Origin: Acinetobacter gyllenbergii CIP 110306 = MTCC 11365
GTDB lineage: Bacteria; Pseudomonadota; Gammaproteobacteria; Pseudomonadales; Moraxellaceae
Direction of reading: 5' to 3'
DNA length: 64,000 nucleotides
Assembly: GCF_000413855.1 (NCBI RefSeq)
Contig: NZ_ATGG01000028.1
Coordinates: 62,001 to 126,000, forward strand
In this document: positions 51,165-60,484 of the stretch, in pieces
Numbering within the stretch: position 1 is the first letter of the stretch
How the letters are laid out: each line of letters opens with the position of its first letter
The notes under the pieces: generated by a model
The model's input: the letters and a program-made list of their open reading frames with translations, nothing else
Told to the model about the DNA's origin: nothing
Databases searched by the model: none
Position numbers and translations under genes: made by a program

Positions 51165-52833
51165 CTGTTTTTCCTAATAATATTTTCAACAAACCTTGTG
51201 TTGATGCATCAAATTTAGAGAGATCATCCTGTTCACGGTTCAAAATCGGTAACAGCTGATTGGCAATTTCTTTGCCTTTCTCAACGCCCCATTGGTCAAA
51301 GGGATTAATATTCCACAACACCGACTGCACAAAAACCTTATGTTCATACATCGCAATCAGCATCCCTAAGCTATAAGGATTCAGCTCTTTGAGTAAAATA
51401 GTGGAGCTGGGTTGATTGCCTTCATATTGTTTATACGTTGGTAAATCTTCCAGTTCATCTGCTGCCAAGGCTTGATTCCCAAAAGCCAACAGGCGCGACT
51501 GTGCTAAACAGTTGGATAAAGCCAAATGATGCTGCTCAGCCAAGGCCTCTGCACTTTCAGCATAGGTAAACTGATTAGCATTATAGCGTTTCACAGGGGC
51601 AATAAAGTCACAACTGACGGAGTGCGTGCCTTGATGCAGCAACTGGTAAAAGGCATGCTGTGCATTGGGCCCAACCTCTCCCCACACAATTGGGCAAGTG
51701 GCTGAACTGACCTTTTCTCCATTGCGTTGAATCGATTTACCATTAGATTCCATTTCAAGCTGCTGCAAATAAGCTGCAAAATATTTGAGACGGCCATCAT
51801 ACGGTAAAACTGCATGGGTCTGGATATCCAGAAAATTGTTATTCCACGCACCTAACAGACCCATCAAAACAGGAATATTCTGCTGAAATGGTGCGGATTG
51901 AAAATGCTGGTCAATCGCATAAGCCCCTGCTAACAGTTGCTTAAATCCCTCAACGCCAATGGTCAGGGCAATTGGTAAACCAATACATGACCACAGTGAA
52001 TAACGACCGCCGACCCAATCCCATAACAACAGCTGTTTATCAGCAGCAATGCCCCACTCTGTCATCTTGTCAGGCTTAGTCGAAACCCCGATAAAATGAT
52101 TTTGCAGAATCTTGTCATTATGCCCCAATGCCTTTTCTAACCATTGACGCACGGTTTGTGCATTGGAAAGTGTATCAATGGTGCCAAAGGATTTTGACGA
52201 GATAATAAATAAGGTTGTTTCAGGACGGAGTTGATGCAATAACTCAGATAGCTGGCTGCCATCCATGGTCGAAACAAAATGCACATCTAAAGCTTTTGTG
52301 GTCGCGACCTTAAAGTCGGAGAGTGCATGCGTCACCATGAGTGGGCCGAGATCAGAGCCGCCCACACCAATATTGACTACATCTTGAATCACCTCACCCG
52401 TCGCACCACGATACTGCCCTGCATGGATTTTATCCACCAAGGCATACATACGTTCTAGCTGCTGCTGTACCTGATGATTCACTTCAGTAAAATCTGAACT
52501 CGATTGTGGTAAGCGTAAAGCCCAATGCATCGCTGCGCGGTGTTCGGTATAGTTAATCGGTTCAGATGAAAAGAGCTTTTTGATCCAGCCTTTTAAATCT
52601 TGCGCCTGAGCCAAATCCACCAAACCATTTAAAATCGTCTGGTCTATACGATGCTTACTAAAATCTAAAACGATTTGATCATATTCAACTGAAAAACGTT
52701 TAAATCGTGTTGAGTCTTCTGCAAATAATGCTTTTAGATGGATCTCTTTAAATTGCTGTTTTAAAGATGACAAATGCTCAAGCACTGAAACCTGCTCCTT
52801 GACTGCAAAGGGCTGAATCTGCTTTACCATCAT
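51157..52833 (-). CDS. gpi: Glucose-6-phosphate isomerase
   Basis: A 558-residue protein of standard Pgi length. It has GVGGSDLGPLMVTHALSDF (sugar-phosphate site), FIISSKSFGTIDTLSNAQTVRQWL, the LWDWVGGRYSLWSCIGLPIAL signature, GQGTHSV-type HQGTHSVSCDFIAP and the C-terminal QWGVEKGKEIANQLLP. It interconverts glucose 6-phosphate and fructose 6-phosphate, feeding UDP-GlcNAc and UDP-Glc supply. Its start codon overlaps the ugd stop by one base (paired ATGs at 52833/52830). Confidence 0.94.
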   Translation of the reverse strand: MMVKQIQPFAVKEQVSVLEHLSSLKQQFKEIHLKALFAEDSTRFKRFSVEYDQIVLDFSKHRIDQTILNGLVDLAQAQDLKGWIKKLFSSEPINYTEHRAAMHWALRLPQSSSDFTEVNHQVQQQLERMYALVDKIHAGQYRGATGEVIQDVVNIGVGGSDLGPLMVTHALSDFKVATTKALDVHFVSTMDGSQLSELLHQLRPETTLFIISSKSFGTIDTLSNAQTVRQWLEKALGHNDKILQNHFIGVSTKPDKMTEWGIAADKQLLLWDWVGGRYSLWSCIGLPIALTIGVEGFKQLLAGAYAIDQHFQSAPFQQNIPVLMGLLGAWNNNFLDIQTHAVLPYDGRLKYFAAYLQQLEMESNGKSIQRNGEKVSSATCPIVWGEVGPNAQHAFYQLLHQGTHSVSCDFIAPVKRYNANQFTYAESAEALAEQHHLALSNCLAQSRLLAFGNQALAADELEDLPTYKQYEGNQPSSTILLKELNPYSLGMLIAMYEHKVFVQSVLWNINPFDQWGVEKGKEIANQLLPILNREQDDLSKFDASTQGLLKILLGKTDG

Positions 52834-54092
52834 TAACGTCCCACCCCCATATATGCAAAACCTTGTGCTTTAACATAGTCCGGATTATAAATATTACGAC
52901 CATCCAAAATTAAAGGATGCGCCATGAGCTGCTCAAGTTGTTTAAACTCTGGGCTCCAATACTGTTTCCATGCGGTCAGCACGCAAAGACCATGCACATT
53001 TTTGACCGCATCATATTGATCTTCACAAAGAATCAAATTATCGCGTTGTCCATACATCTGTTTTATTTCATCTAAAGCTTGCGGATCATGCAGATGAACC
53101 GTTACGCCTTGAGCCCAAAGTGCTGCAAGCATTTGATGAATTGGGGACTGCTGAATACTTGAGGTATTTTCCTTAAAAGAAGCTCCCCAAATCGCAACAG
53201 ATTTCCCTTGTAAATCACCATGGTAATAATTCCATAGCTTACGAAATAGGATTTCTTTCTGTTGCTCATTAATTTCCCAGACCTGACCCAGCAACTGGCT
53301 TTTTACCCCAGTATTTGCAACGGTATTGGAAAGTGTCAAAATATCATGAGAAAAATTTTCACCACCAAAACCCGCACCTGGCGCCAAGTAAGCTGAACCA
53401 ATCCGGTTATCCGCTGCCATGCCCTGTCGAACAGAAGCAATATCAATTCCGAGTTTCTCAGCGACCACCGCCAAGTCATTGATATAGCTAATCCGTGTCG
53501 CCAACATGCCCGAGATACTAAGTTTGGTAAACTCGGCATCTAAAATTGGCATAAACAGATATTGCTGCGCTAAAGGGAAAAAAGGGCGAAGCAATTCTTT
53601 GACTTTAATCTGAACATCGGTTTGAGTACATCCCACAATCAGCTGTTTGGCCTGAGTCAAACTATGTAAAGCATTCCCTTCCTGAATCGTATCCGGCAAA
53701 TACACCCAGTCATCTTCAGAAAGAATTTGCTTAAAGCGCTCAGTACCCTGCAAACCAAAAGTTGAAGCATTGATCATTAACTTCGGATGAATAATTGGGC
53801 GCTGTTTTAAAGATTGCAGTAGTTGAAAAACTTGCTGTTCTTGAGTCTGATTAAAACTAAATAAATAGGCATCAATATCAAGCGGAATACCATCCAACTC
53901 ACGATAACTTAAGAAACCGCTGTTCCGCTGTTTTTCCAGAAGATGGCTGACATTTTCATCATGAAATGAATATTGCTGCCCCTCCACATTCCCATCAAGT
54001 TGAGAACACCAATATACAAAGTGCCCAGATTCGGACAATAAGGCAGACATGACGCCTGCATATAAAGTATTACCAAAAATTGCAACTTTCAT
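52833..54092 (-). CDS. ugd: UDP-glucose 6-dehydrogenase family protein with altered catalytic residues
   Basis: 419 residues from the ATG at 54092 (GGGGG 9 bases upstream). The overall architecture is UDP-glucose/GDP-mannose dehydrogenase: N-terminal Rossmann-like domain, central helix, C-terminal domain with KSVAIWGASFKENTSSIQQSPIHQML. Key features differ from enzymes of known mechanism. The NAD loop reads FGNTLYAG rather than GxGYVG. The Lys/Asn helix reads KLSISGMLATRISYINDLA, with Ser where the Asn is usual. The catalytic segment GAGFGGENFSHDILTLS has Glu-Asn in place of the Ser-Cys of GFGGSCFPKD. It sits between galU and gpi as in other Acinetobacter K loci, but oxidation of UDP-glucose is uncertain. 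Confidence 0.75.
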   Translation of the reverse strand: MKVAIFGNTLYAGVMSALLSESGHFVYWCSQLDGNVEGQQYSFHDENVSHLLEKQRNSGFLSYRELDGIPLDIDAYLFSFNQTQEQQVFQLLQSLKQRPIIHPKLMINASTFGLQGTERFKQILSEDDWVYLPDTIQEGNALHSLTQAKQLIVGCTQTDVQIKVKELLRPFFPLAQQYLFMPILDAEFTKLSISGMLATRISYINDLAVVAEKLGIDIASVRQGMAADNRIGSAYLAPGAGFGGENFSHDILTLSNTVANTGVKSQLLGQVWEINEQQKEILFRKLWNYYHGDLQGKSVAIWGASFKENTSSIQQSPIHQMLAALWAQGVTVHLHDPQALDEIKQMYGQRDNLILCEDQYDAVKNVHGLCVLTAWKQYWSPEFKQLEQLMAHPLILDGRNIYNPDYVKAQGFAYMGVGR

Positions 54093-54109
54093 AAACATTT
54101 GCCCCCAAT

Positions 54110-54991
54110 CTAGAGAGCCAGCTCTTTGATTAAGCTTTTAAAATCTTCGCCAAGTTTTGGATGTTCAATCCCATAGTGTAATACAGCTTTTAGATAACCC
54201 AGCTTACTACCACAGTCAAAGGTCTGTCCCTTCATACGATACGCTTCAACCGCTTCCGATTGCTGCAATGCTGCAATCGCATCAGTCAGCTGAATTTCAT
54301 TGCCCGCTCCACGTGGGGTATGTGCTAGAAGCTCCATAATCTGAGCAGGTAGGATATAACGACCGACAACAGACAAGTTTGAAGGTGCTGTACCTACTGC
54401 AGGTTTCTCTACAATACCCTGCATGACGATACTTTCACCTTCATTTGGAGAAACAGCTACATCTACAATGCCATACTGGTCAACCAAGTGATCTGGCACG
54501 GCCTCAACCATAATCTGTGCAGCCTGAGATTGATCAAACCGTTGAATCATCAGAGATAAATCATTCTCAGCAGTCTGATTTTTAACTAAAACATCAGGTA
54601 ATAACACGGCAAAAGCCTCATCACCTACAATATCTTTAGCGCACAATACCGCATGCCCAAGACCTAAAGGCTGTGGTTGGCGCACACTGATAACACTGAC
54701 ATGTTTTGGTAAAATATCAGTGATCTCTTTCAGCAGATCAAACTTCTTTTTCTGCTCTAAGGTTGTTTCTAACTCAAAATTACGATCAAAATAATTTTCA
54801 ATCGATGCCTTTGATGAGTGTGTCACTAAAATAATTTGTTCAATACCGGCTTCAACAGCTTCTCGAACCACATATTCAATTGCGGGACGGTCAACAACGG
54901 TCACCATTTCCTTTGGAATAGATTTGCTTGCAGGCAGGAATCGGGTACCTAGACCTGCGACGGGTAAAATTGCTTTTTTGATCATCATCAT
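54110..54991 (-). CDS. galU: UTP-glucose-1-phosphate uridylyltransferase
   Basis: A 293-residue nucleotidyltransferase with the N-terminal LPVAGLGTRFLPASKSIPKEMVTVVDRPAIEYVVREAV, FAVLLPDVLV (the metal-binding Asp region) and VEKP. It makes UDP-glucose from UTP and glucose 1-phosphate, the product of the pgm enzyme. Three adjacent start codons are possible (54991, 54988, 54985). It is 17 bases upstream of ugd and 22 bases after itrA. Confidence 0.95.
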   Translation of the reverse strand: MMMIKKAILPVAGLGTRFLPASKSIPKEMVTVVDRPAIEYVVREAVEAGIEQIILVTHSSKASIENYFDRNFELETTLEQKKKFDLLKEITDILPKHVSVISVRQPQPLGLGHAVLCAKDIVGDEAFAVLLPDVLVKNQTAENDLSLMIQRFDQSQAAQIMVEAVPDHLVDQYGIVDVAVSPNEGESIVMQGIVEKPAVGTAPSNLSVVGRYILPAQIMELLAHTPRGAGNEIQLTDAIAALQQSEAVEAYRMKGQTFDCGSKLGYLKAVLHYGIEHPKLGEDFKSLIKELAL

Positions 54992-55013
54992 TATTACTTT
55001 AAAAAATAAATCG

Positions 55014-55634
55014 TTACTTTACAGATTGGTCAACGTTTTCTTGAGGTCCATTCCCCTTAAACAGTGAAGGACCAACGTGACCAGGGGCATTGATTCCCTC
55101 TTTTCTCAACATCACTTTAACGGTCTGGAACATCAATTTAAAGTCAACCCAAGTATTGTGATTATCAACATACCACACATCACATTTGAATCGTTCTTCA
55201 TAATCCAGTTCATTACGCCCACTCACTTGAGCCAGTCCTGTCATTCCAGGACGGACTTCCAAACGACGAGCTTGTTCTGGAGAATATAGTTCAACAAAAT
55301 CTTTGAGCATTGGACGAGGTCCGACCACACTCATGTCGCCTTTTAATACATTCAGTAGCTGCGGCATTTCATCCAGACTGGTTGAACGTAGTTTTTGTCC
55401 AAACGGTGTTATACGAGCTTCGTCAGGTAATGGATTTCCTTCTGCATCAAAGGCATCCTTCATTGAACGGAACTTGATCATTTTAAATAATTTTCCGTCC
55501 TTCCCAGGTCTTTCTTGATAGAAGAATATTGGAGATCCGAGATTCTTACGTACCTTAAAAGCTACGATTATAAATATTGGCGACAACACTACTAAAGCTA
55601 TTAAAGAGATAACTATGTCGACTAAGCGCTTCAT
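55014..55634 (-). CDS. itrA: Initiating sugar-phosphate transferase of the capsule repeat (ItrA type)
   Basis: 206 residues from the ATG at 55634 (an ATG at 55646 is also in frame). A monotopic phosphoglycosyl transferase of the bacterial sugar transferase (PglC/WbaP C-terminal) family. It has the reentrant N-terminal hydrophobic segment KRLVDIVISLIALVVLSPIFIIVAFKV, then QERPGKDGKLFKMIKFRSMKDAFD, SLDEMPQLLNVLKGDMSVVGPRP (Asp-Glu active site) and VRPGMTGLAQVSGRNELDYEERFKCDVWYVDN. It attaches the first sugar phosphate to undecaprenyl phosphate. The subtype (QuiNAc4NAc, GalNAc or GlcNAc specificity) cannot be fixed by eye. Confidence 0.9.
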   Translation of the reverse strand: MKRLVDIVISLIALVVLSPIFIIVAFKVRKNLGSPIFFYQERPGKDGKLFKMIKFRSMKDAFDAEGNPLPDEARITPFGQKLRSTSLDEMPQLLNVLKGDMSVVGPRPMLKDFVELYSPEQARRLEVRPGMTGLAQVSGRNELDYEERFKCDVWYVDNHNTWVDFKLMFQTVKVMLRKEGINAPGHVGPSLFKGNGPQENVDQSVK

Positions 55635-55646
55635 ATTTTCATTCAC

Positions 55647-56489
55647 TCATTTTTTAATATCTTTACGAAGAAAGCTATTATAAATTTTCCCTAGCATATT
55701 TGCTGGCAACAGCCTAAATGCAGACCTTACCAAGAACAGCATGTTAGCATATAGAGGATTTTGTAACTTTAGCTGTTTCTTTAAATCTAGTAACTGTTTT
55801 TCACTTTTAATATATTCGAAACCTTTACGACGTGCATGCATACCATTGCCAACACGAGCATATAGCAGAACATCTGGCAAGTTCGCCACTTTATGATTGT
55901 TACCGATCACACGCAACCATAAGTTGTAGTCCTCCATGAACAAGTGATGTTGGTATCCACCAAGAGCTAAAATAACTTCACGTTTGTAAGCAACAGTCAT
56001 ATGGTTAAAAGGGCATCGTTTTTTTGCAAATTCTTTAATTTCTTCATAAGTTTGTGGTACAGCTTTCAAAACATTGGCATCAGAGATATCCTGATCAAAT
56101 TCCATCACCTGCCCACTAAACAATACTACATCTGGATGCTGTTGTATGAAAGCAGCCTGCTTTTCAAAACGATCAGCGGTACAGATGTCATCCGTATCCA
56201 TACGAAAGACCCAATCGTAACTACAATGTTTTAAACCTTCATTTAATGCTTTTCCAAGTCCAACATTTTGAGGGAGTGCGATAATTTTTAGCGTCTCACC
56301 AATTTTTGACTGCCAATTTTGTACGCAAGCAGTAAGTTCTCCACCTATGGGACCATCAAGTACTAATACAATTTCATTTGGTTTTAAATTTTGATTATCC
56401 CAAATGCTTTTCAAACAATTATCTAAATAAACAGGATTCTCTTTATGATATAAAGAGGCCAATACTGAGAAGAAAAAACCATTAAACAT
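55647..56489 (-). CDS. Family 2 glycosyltransferase
   Basis: A 280-residue GT-A enzyme. It has SVLASLYHKENPVYLDNCLKSIWDNQNLKPNEIVLVLDGP (N-terminal nucleotide-binding part), WVFRMDTDDICTADRFEKQAAFI (the DxD-type metal motif) and an acidic MEDYNLWLRVIGN block (candidate catalytic base). It would add one sugar to the lipid-linked repeat unit. It is directly abutting itrA and 8 bases after the wzy stop. The sugar transferred is unknown. Confidence 0.87.
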   Translation of the reverse strand: MFNGFFFSVLASLYHKENPVYLDNCLKSIWDNQNLKPNEIVLVLDGPIGGELTACVQNWQSKIGETLKIIALPQNVGLGKALNEGLKHCSYDWVFRMDTDDICTADRFEKQAAFIQQHPDVVLFSGQVMEFDQDISDANVLKAVPQTYEEIKEFAKKRCPFNHMTVAYKREVILALGGYQHHLFMEDYNLWLRVIGNNHKVANLPDVLLYARVGNGMHARRKGFEYIKSEKQLLDLKKQLKLQNPLYANMLFLVRSAFRLLPANMLGKIYNSFLRKDIKK

Positions 56490-56497
56490 ATAACACC

Positions 56498-57826
56498 TTA
56501 TACATTTTTCCGCATAGACAGCACTATTAAAAGCATGATTACCAACAGGAATAAAAGGTATTTAAAAGTAAATAATTGGTAATTTGTAGCAGAAACAATA
56601 ACAATCTGCATAGTATACATTAGCCTAAAAACTAGCAGAACAATTATTAAATTATTAGATCTAACAGAACTAACAAACAGCCAAGTACAAAAAGCTAAAA
56701 CTAATCCGTATATGAAATTTAATAGGCCACCAAGAAAATAACCAAAAAAATACACATGATTAAAAACACCAACTGATGTAAAAGTACTTCCAGTTTCAAA
56801 TAAACTTTCAGCAACATATGTAGGTGCAAATTGATACATAAAAAAATATGGACCAACTGATTTTGGTTCGGCTCCAAAACCTAAATAATGAACAAAAGCT
56901 AAATATATATCACGTGGAAAAACAGAGGAATTTAAATCAGTAATCCACCACATCTGTGGTTGCAAGCTTACACGAGTAAAAAATCTTTCAGATGTTGAAA
57001 CATCATCTAAGCTTTGGAACCCTAGAAAAATCCCAACCACAACAAAACTAAGAATAAAACCTGATGCAACTATTACTTTCTTATTAAGAAGCCTAACTGA
57101 GTTTGCATTTAAGACAATAAAGGGGGTGAAAAACAAAAATAGGGTTGTTATTATTCCAGTAAATCGAACACCAGCGCAAAAAAGAACAAAAATAGATATT
57201 AACATCAAATTTAGATATATTTTTGATTTTTTCTTATAGAACAAATACCCCAATCCAAGGTTAAATTGAATTATTGCATTAACTAATGTAGCCCCCCATT
57301 CAGGAGCATAAGATGCCCAATAATTCTGCCGATGTAAACTCATTAAAAAAGGGAAACCATAAATTAAAAAAATACCTAATAGCGTCAAGAAACTTATAAT
57401 AACTACTGCAACAAAAGATCTTTCTATTAAAAAATTAGAATAAGAGTCAAACCTAAAAAACTCGATTTTTCTAATATACCTATCAAGACAAGAATACCCC
57501 AAAAAAAGTCCTCCAAATAAAAGAAAGACTTGCATTGCAGCCCGTGTAGGCAGACCAGTTCTGTATGTAATTTCTTGGATTTCCGTAAGAAAAATGCCGT
57601 GCTCTAAAATTATAGAAATACAGACTGTAGTTAAGACAGTTAAACAGAAATAAATATTAGATAAAAATGGAACTTTAACTCTCTTAACCACAGCTACAAA
57701 CCAGCATACCAATATAATTATTGAAAAATAATCAACATAAATACGCATAGTTGGCACTTCATTAGAAATAGAAATGTTTATTCCCAACAATATAAAAGTC
57801 AGAATAGATATTATTAGCAAATTCAT
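56498..57826 (-). CDS. wzy: Capsule repeat-unit polymerase (Wzy)
   Basis: A 442-residue protein with about 11 or more hydrophobic helices and large loops, very A+T-rich coding sequence and no enzymatic domain. Between a flippase-linked transferase and a glycosyltransferase, this is the expected Wzy polymerase. Wzy proteins diverge strongly, so assignment rests on topology and position. An RVSLQPQMWWITDLNSSVFPRD loop may be periplasmic. Overlaps the upstream gene by 4 bases. Confidence 0.78.
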   Translation of the reverse strand: MNLLIISILTFILLGINISISNEVPTMRIYVDYFSIIILVCWFVAVVKRVKVPFLSNIYFCLTVLTTVCISIILEHGIFLTEIQEITYRTGLPTRAAMQVFLLFGGLFLGYSCLDRYIRKIEFFRFDSYSNFLIERSFVAVVIISFLTLLGIFLIYGFPFLMSLHRQNYWASYAPEWGATLVNAIIQFNLGLGYLFYKKKSKIYLNLMLISIFVLFCAGVRFTGIITTLFLFFTPFIVLNANSVRLLNKKVIVASGFILSFVVVGIFLGFQSLDDVSTSERFFTRVSLQPQMWWITDLNSSVFPRDIYLAFVHYLGFGAEPKSVGPYFFMYQFAPTYVAESLFETGSTFTSVGVFNHVYFFGYFLGGLLNFIYGLVLAFCTWLFVSSVRSNNLIIVLLVFRLMYTMQIVIVSATNYQLFTFKYLLFLLVIMLLIVLSMRKNV

Positions 57827-59253
57827 ATTGACATCTTTTCTTCTATATTTTTTGAAAGTTGATCAAAGAAATGTTTATTCTTATCGTACTCAACCATATT
57901 AAAGTTAAGAATCCCCTCATAGGTTACACGTCTATAAGCAACAATATCTGCCACGCTCTCTGTAAAAGCAGTGGGGTTTTCTAAACAAGATTTAAGACTA
58001 TCAAAATTTTCTAGACGAGCAACATTAGAAAAATTTTGATAGAAAACATTTCCTAATAAATATACAGGCTTACCTAAGATAAGAGCTTCATAACCAGCAG
58101 TACTATTAACCGTAATCACACCAGCAGAATATTTTATTAAATCCTTAATGTTATACTCTGCGGGAATTAATCTAACTGCAGGCAATGCTGAAATTTTTCG
58201 ATAAAACTCATCGGAGTTTAAGCCTATAGCACTTCTATGATCTTTCACATACAAATATTGCCCAAACGGCAAATTATTAGAAATATTTAATATATTGTGA
58301 TACTCATTCGTATATTGAGGGGCTAATACTGACGTTGATGATTCAGGATGATAGTGCATAGGATAGACATAAAACCTATGTTGCTGTTTAATCTCATTAA
58401 CCTCACTCACCTTCAAAAAGTATTTTTTTGTTTTTTTATGGTTTAATCTTCTATTTATAGCAACTTTCAAAGCCGACAAAATTCTCAGAAACAGAAGCCC
58501 ACTAGCATAATCTGAGTTTGCTCCATATTTAATATCAGCTTTTATAGACCTGAGAATTTTATAAAAAATATTAGAGCTCACCTTATTCAACAAAGAAACA
58601 TTATCTAAACCATTTTGTTTCATATAGTCGGGTTCGATTTTATTAATATTAGATTTATAATCTTTATACCAACTTATTTCTTCTTCTGTAAGCGGCTTTT
58701 TCTTTACCTGCTCTAAATCTACTAATAAATCATCAATAATAGAAGTTTGAATTTCATAACGTCCAGGTATACGTGATGCAATTAAACCAAAATACTTTTT
58801 ACCTAACGTTTGAGCTACTCTATATGCTGAGTACTCAAAACTATTGGAAATATTTTCATACAACACGAGGTCGATATTTTTTTCTGTTATAATTTTATAA
58901 AAAAAACTATCCATCTTTTTACGGATCTTTACCCACTCTTCAGCATCTTTTTCTAAATTATAACCATGAGTTAAAAATCTATCAAAATCTGAATAGAAAT
59001 ACTCCCCCCAAGTACAATCAAAAAGAAACTCATCATTAGATTGAAAATTTTCTTCTTGACTATTTTTTAAAAAAACGTCGAAAAAGTAACTGTTAGAGGA
59101 TTCATCTATTTCAGGAATAGGAAATAAAATTTTATTTTTTTCCGTATCATATGCGTAATATACACTATGACCTAAATCCACCAACGATTTAGCAACATTA
59201 TAGAAAAAATATTTATAATTTTTCGCGGGATTAACTAGAATAAGAATGTTCAT
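57823..59253 (-). CDS. Capsule biosynthesis family transferase (KpsS/LipB-like), candidate pseudaminic-acid transferase
   Basis: A 476-residue soluble protein of the capsule_synth (PF05159-type) family. The C-terminal half has YPMHYHPESSTSVLAPQ, FGQYLYVKDHRSAIGLNSDEFYRKI and VITVNSTAGYEALILGKPVYLLGN, the GT-B-like nucleotide-sugar loop. In Acinetobacter K loci with pseudaminic acid, a gene of this class (named kpsS1) lies between wzx and wzy and is proposed to transfer the nonulosonic acid. Its coding sequence overlaps wzx by 23 bases. The N-terminal half is poorly conserved. Function inferred from context. Confidence 0.72.
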   Translation of the reverse strand: MNILILVNPAKNYKYFFYNVAKSLVDLGHSVYYAYDTEKNKILFPIPEIDESSNSYFFDVFLKNSQEENFQSNDEFLFDCTWGEYFYSDFDRFLTHGYNLEKDAEEWVKIRKKMDSFFYKIITEKNIDLVLYENISNSFEYSAYRVAQTLGKKYFGLIASRIPGRYEIQTSIIDDLLVDLEQVKKKPLTEEEISWYKDYKSNINKIEPDYMKQNGLDNVSLLNKVSSNIFYKILRSIKADIKYGANSDYASGLLFLRILSALKVAINRRLNHKKTKKYFLKVSEVNEIKQQHRFYVYPMHYHPESSTSVLAPQYTNEYHNILNISNNLPFGQYLYVKDHRSAIGLNSDEFYRKISALPAVRLIPAEYNIKDLIKYSAGVITVNSTAGYEALILGKPVYLLGNVFYQNFSNVARLENFDSLKSCLENPTAFTESVADIVAYRRVTYEGILNFNMVEYDKNKHFFDQLSKNIEEKMSI

Positions 59254-60484
59254 ATCTCTTTAACAATCTCCAAGAATAGATATATTTCGACAAAAACAAG
59301 AAAGAGAATGAAACTAATAGTGCAACAAATATCCCATAATCTTCCCGCAATAATCCAATCAGACCAAAACAGAATAAAAGAAAGATAACTAAACTAGATA
59401 TTTGAGTTACAATAATAGGCTTATCTGCATCCAAGGCATATAGAATATAATGAGGGATCATGCTAAAAGCATATAAGACCTGCACTAACATTAACAAATA
59501 AAAGTAATTTAGATAAGAATTAAAAATATCTTTTCCAATTAGTTTCAACAATAAATCAATAAAAATATATGCGCTAAAATTAATCAAAACCAATAAAAAT
59601 GCTACTTTTTTATATAGTTTTTTTATAAGTTCCCTATGCTTATTGTCTCGTGTATTCATTGATCTCACTAGTTCAGGGTAATCAAATGAAAAAACTGCTG
59701 CATCCATAAAACTCATTGTTGCAGCAGCTAACGAAGCAAAAAAGACATACGCTGCTAAAATATTAGCGTCATAAAAATATTCTAGTATGTAGCGATCACC
59801 AGTAAATATTGCGCGTACAGCCAAAGTACCTAGCATAAAAGGCAAGCAAATTTTTAGCCCCTTCCAGATCCAGCTCCAATTCACTTGTTGAAATAAGTAA
59901 AGACGAACCTGCTCTCGATAAAGCAGAATAATGCTTAATACAAAACATAATACTTCAGCAATTATCCAGACATTTAAAACATCCATTAAAGTTAAATTAA
60001 CATGCAAAAAATGCATGAGAATTATAATAAAACTCCAACCACCAGAGCGTACAAACAACAGCAAATTAGAACTAATTGGTTTTTTCAACACAATTAATAA
60101 ACGCGTAAACTCTTGATTTAAATGCTCAAGTATAATTAGCCCATAAAATGGAATAAGGTATTCCAGTGACAAAAAATCTTTAAAGAAAATAATAGACAAA
60201 GTAGGTAAAGCAAATAGATAAGCAAAACATAGCAGTTGTGCATGACTACTCACAATAGTATTTCTTTGAGTATCTGAACTTTTCAGTAGTTCCCGATTGC
60301 TGTAAACATAAAAATCAAGCCCGATAAAATACATAGCAAAATTAATTGTTGCAGCAATCAACCCATATAATCCTAGCTCTGCAACTGTTAAAAATTTAGC
60401 CAGAAAAACAATTAAAATAAATTTACTGGCTAAATTTAATCCTCGTACTGCTAGATTAAATATGGATAATAAATGCTTTTTCAT
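59231..60484 (-). CDS. wzx: Repeat-unit flippase (Wzx)
   Basis: A 417-residue polysaccharide translocase (MOP/PST type) with about 12 hydrophobic helices. The N-terminal segment is LAVRGLNLASKFILIVFLAKFLTVAELGLYGLIAATINF, a typical PST start. It transfers the lipid-linked repeat unit across the inner membrane. It overlaps the pseI stop by 4 bases (ATGA) and the capsule transferase by 23 bases. A+T-rich like wzy. Confidence 0.88.
   Translation of the reverse strand: MKKHLLSIFNLAVRGLNLASKFILIVFLAKFLTVAELGLYGLIAATINFAMYFIGLDFYVYSNRELLKSSDTQRNTIVSSHAQLLCFAYLFALPTLSIIFFKDFLSLEYLIPFYGLIILEHLNQEFTRLLIVLKKPISSNLLLFVRSGGWSFIIILMHFLHVNLTLMDVLNVWIIAEVLCFVLSIILLYREQVRLYLFQQVNWSWIWKGLKICLPFMLGTLAVRAIFTGDRYILEYFYDANILAAYVFFASLAAATMSFMDAAVFSFDYPELVRSMNTRDNKHRELIKKLYKKVAFLLVLINFSAYIFIDLLLKLIGKDIFNSYLNYFYLLMLVQVLYAFSMIPHYILYALDADKPIIVTQISSLVIFLLFCFGLIGLLREDYGIFVALLVSFSFLFLSKYIYSWRLLKRYEHSYSS

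Noticed and set aside
54306..54320. Second parS-like CCACGTGG inside galU
   Set aside because: Only the 8-base core matches; the outer half-sites do not (about 11 of 16), and it lies in a coding region.
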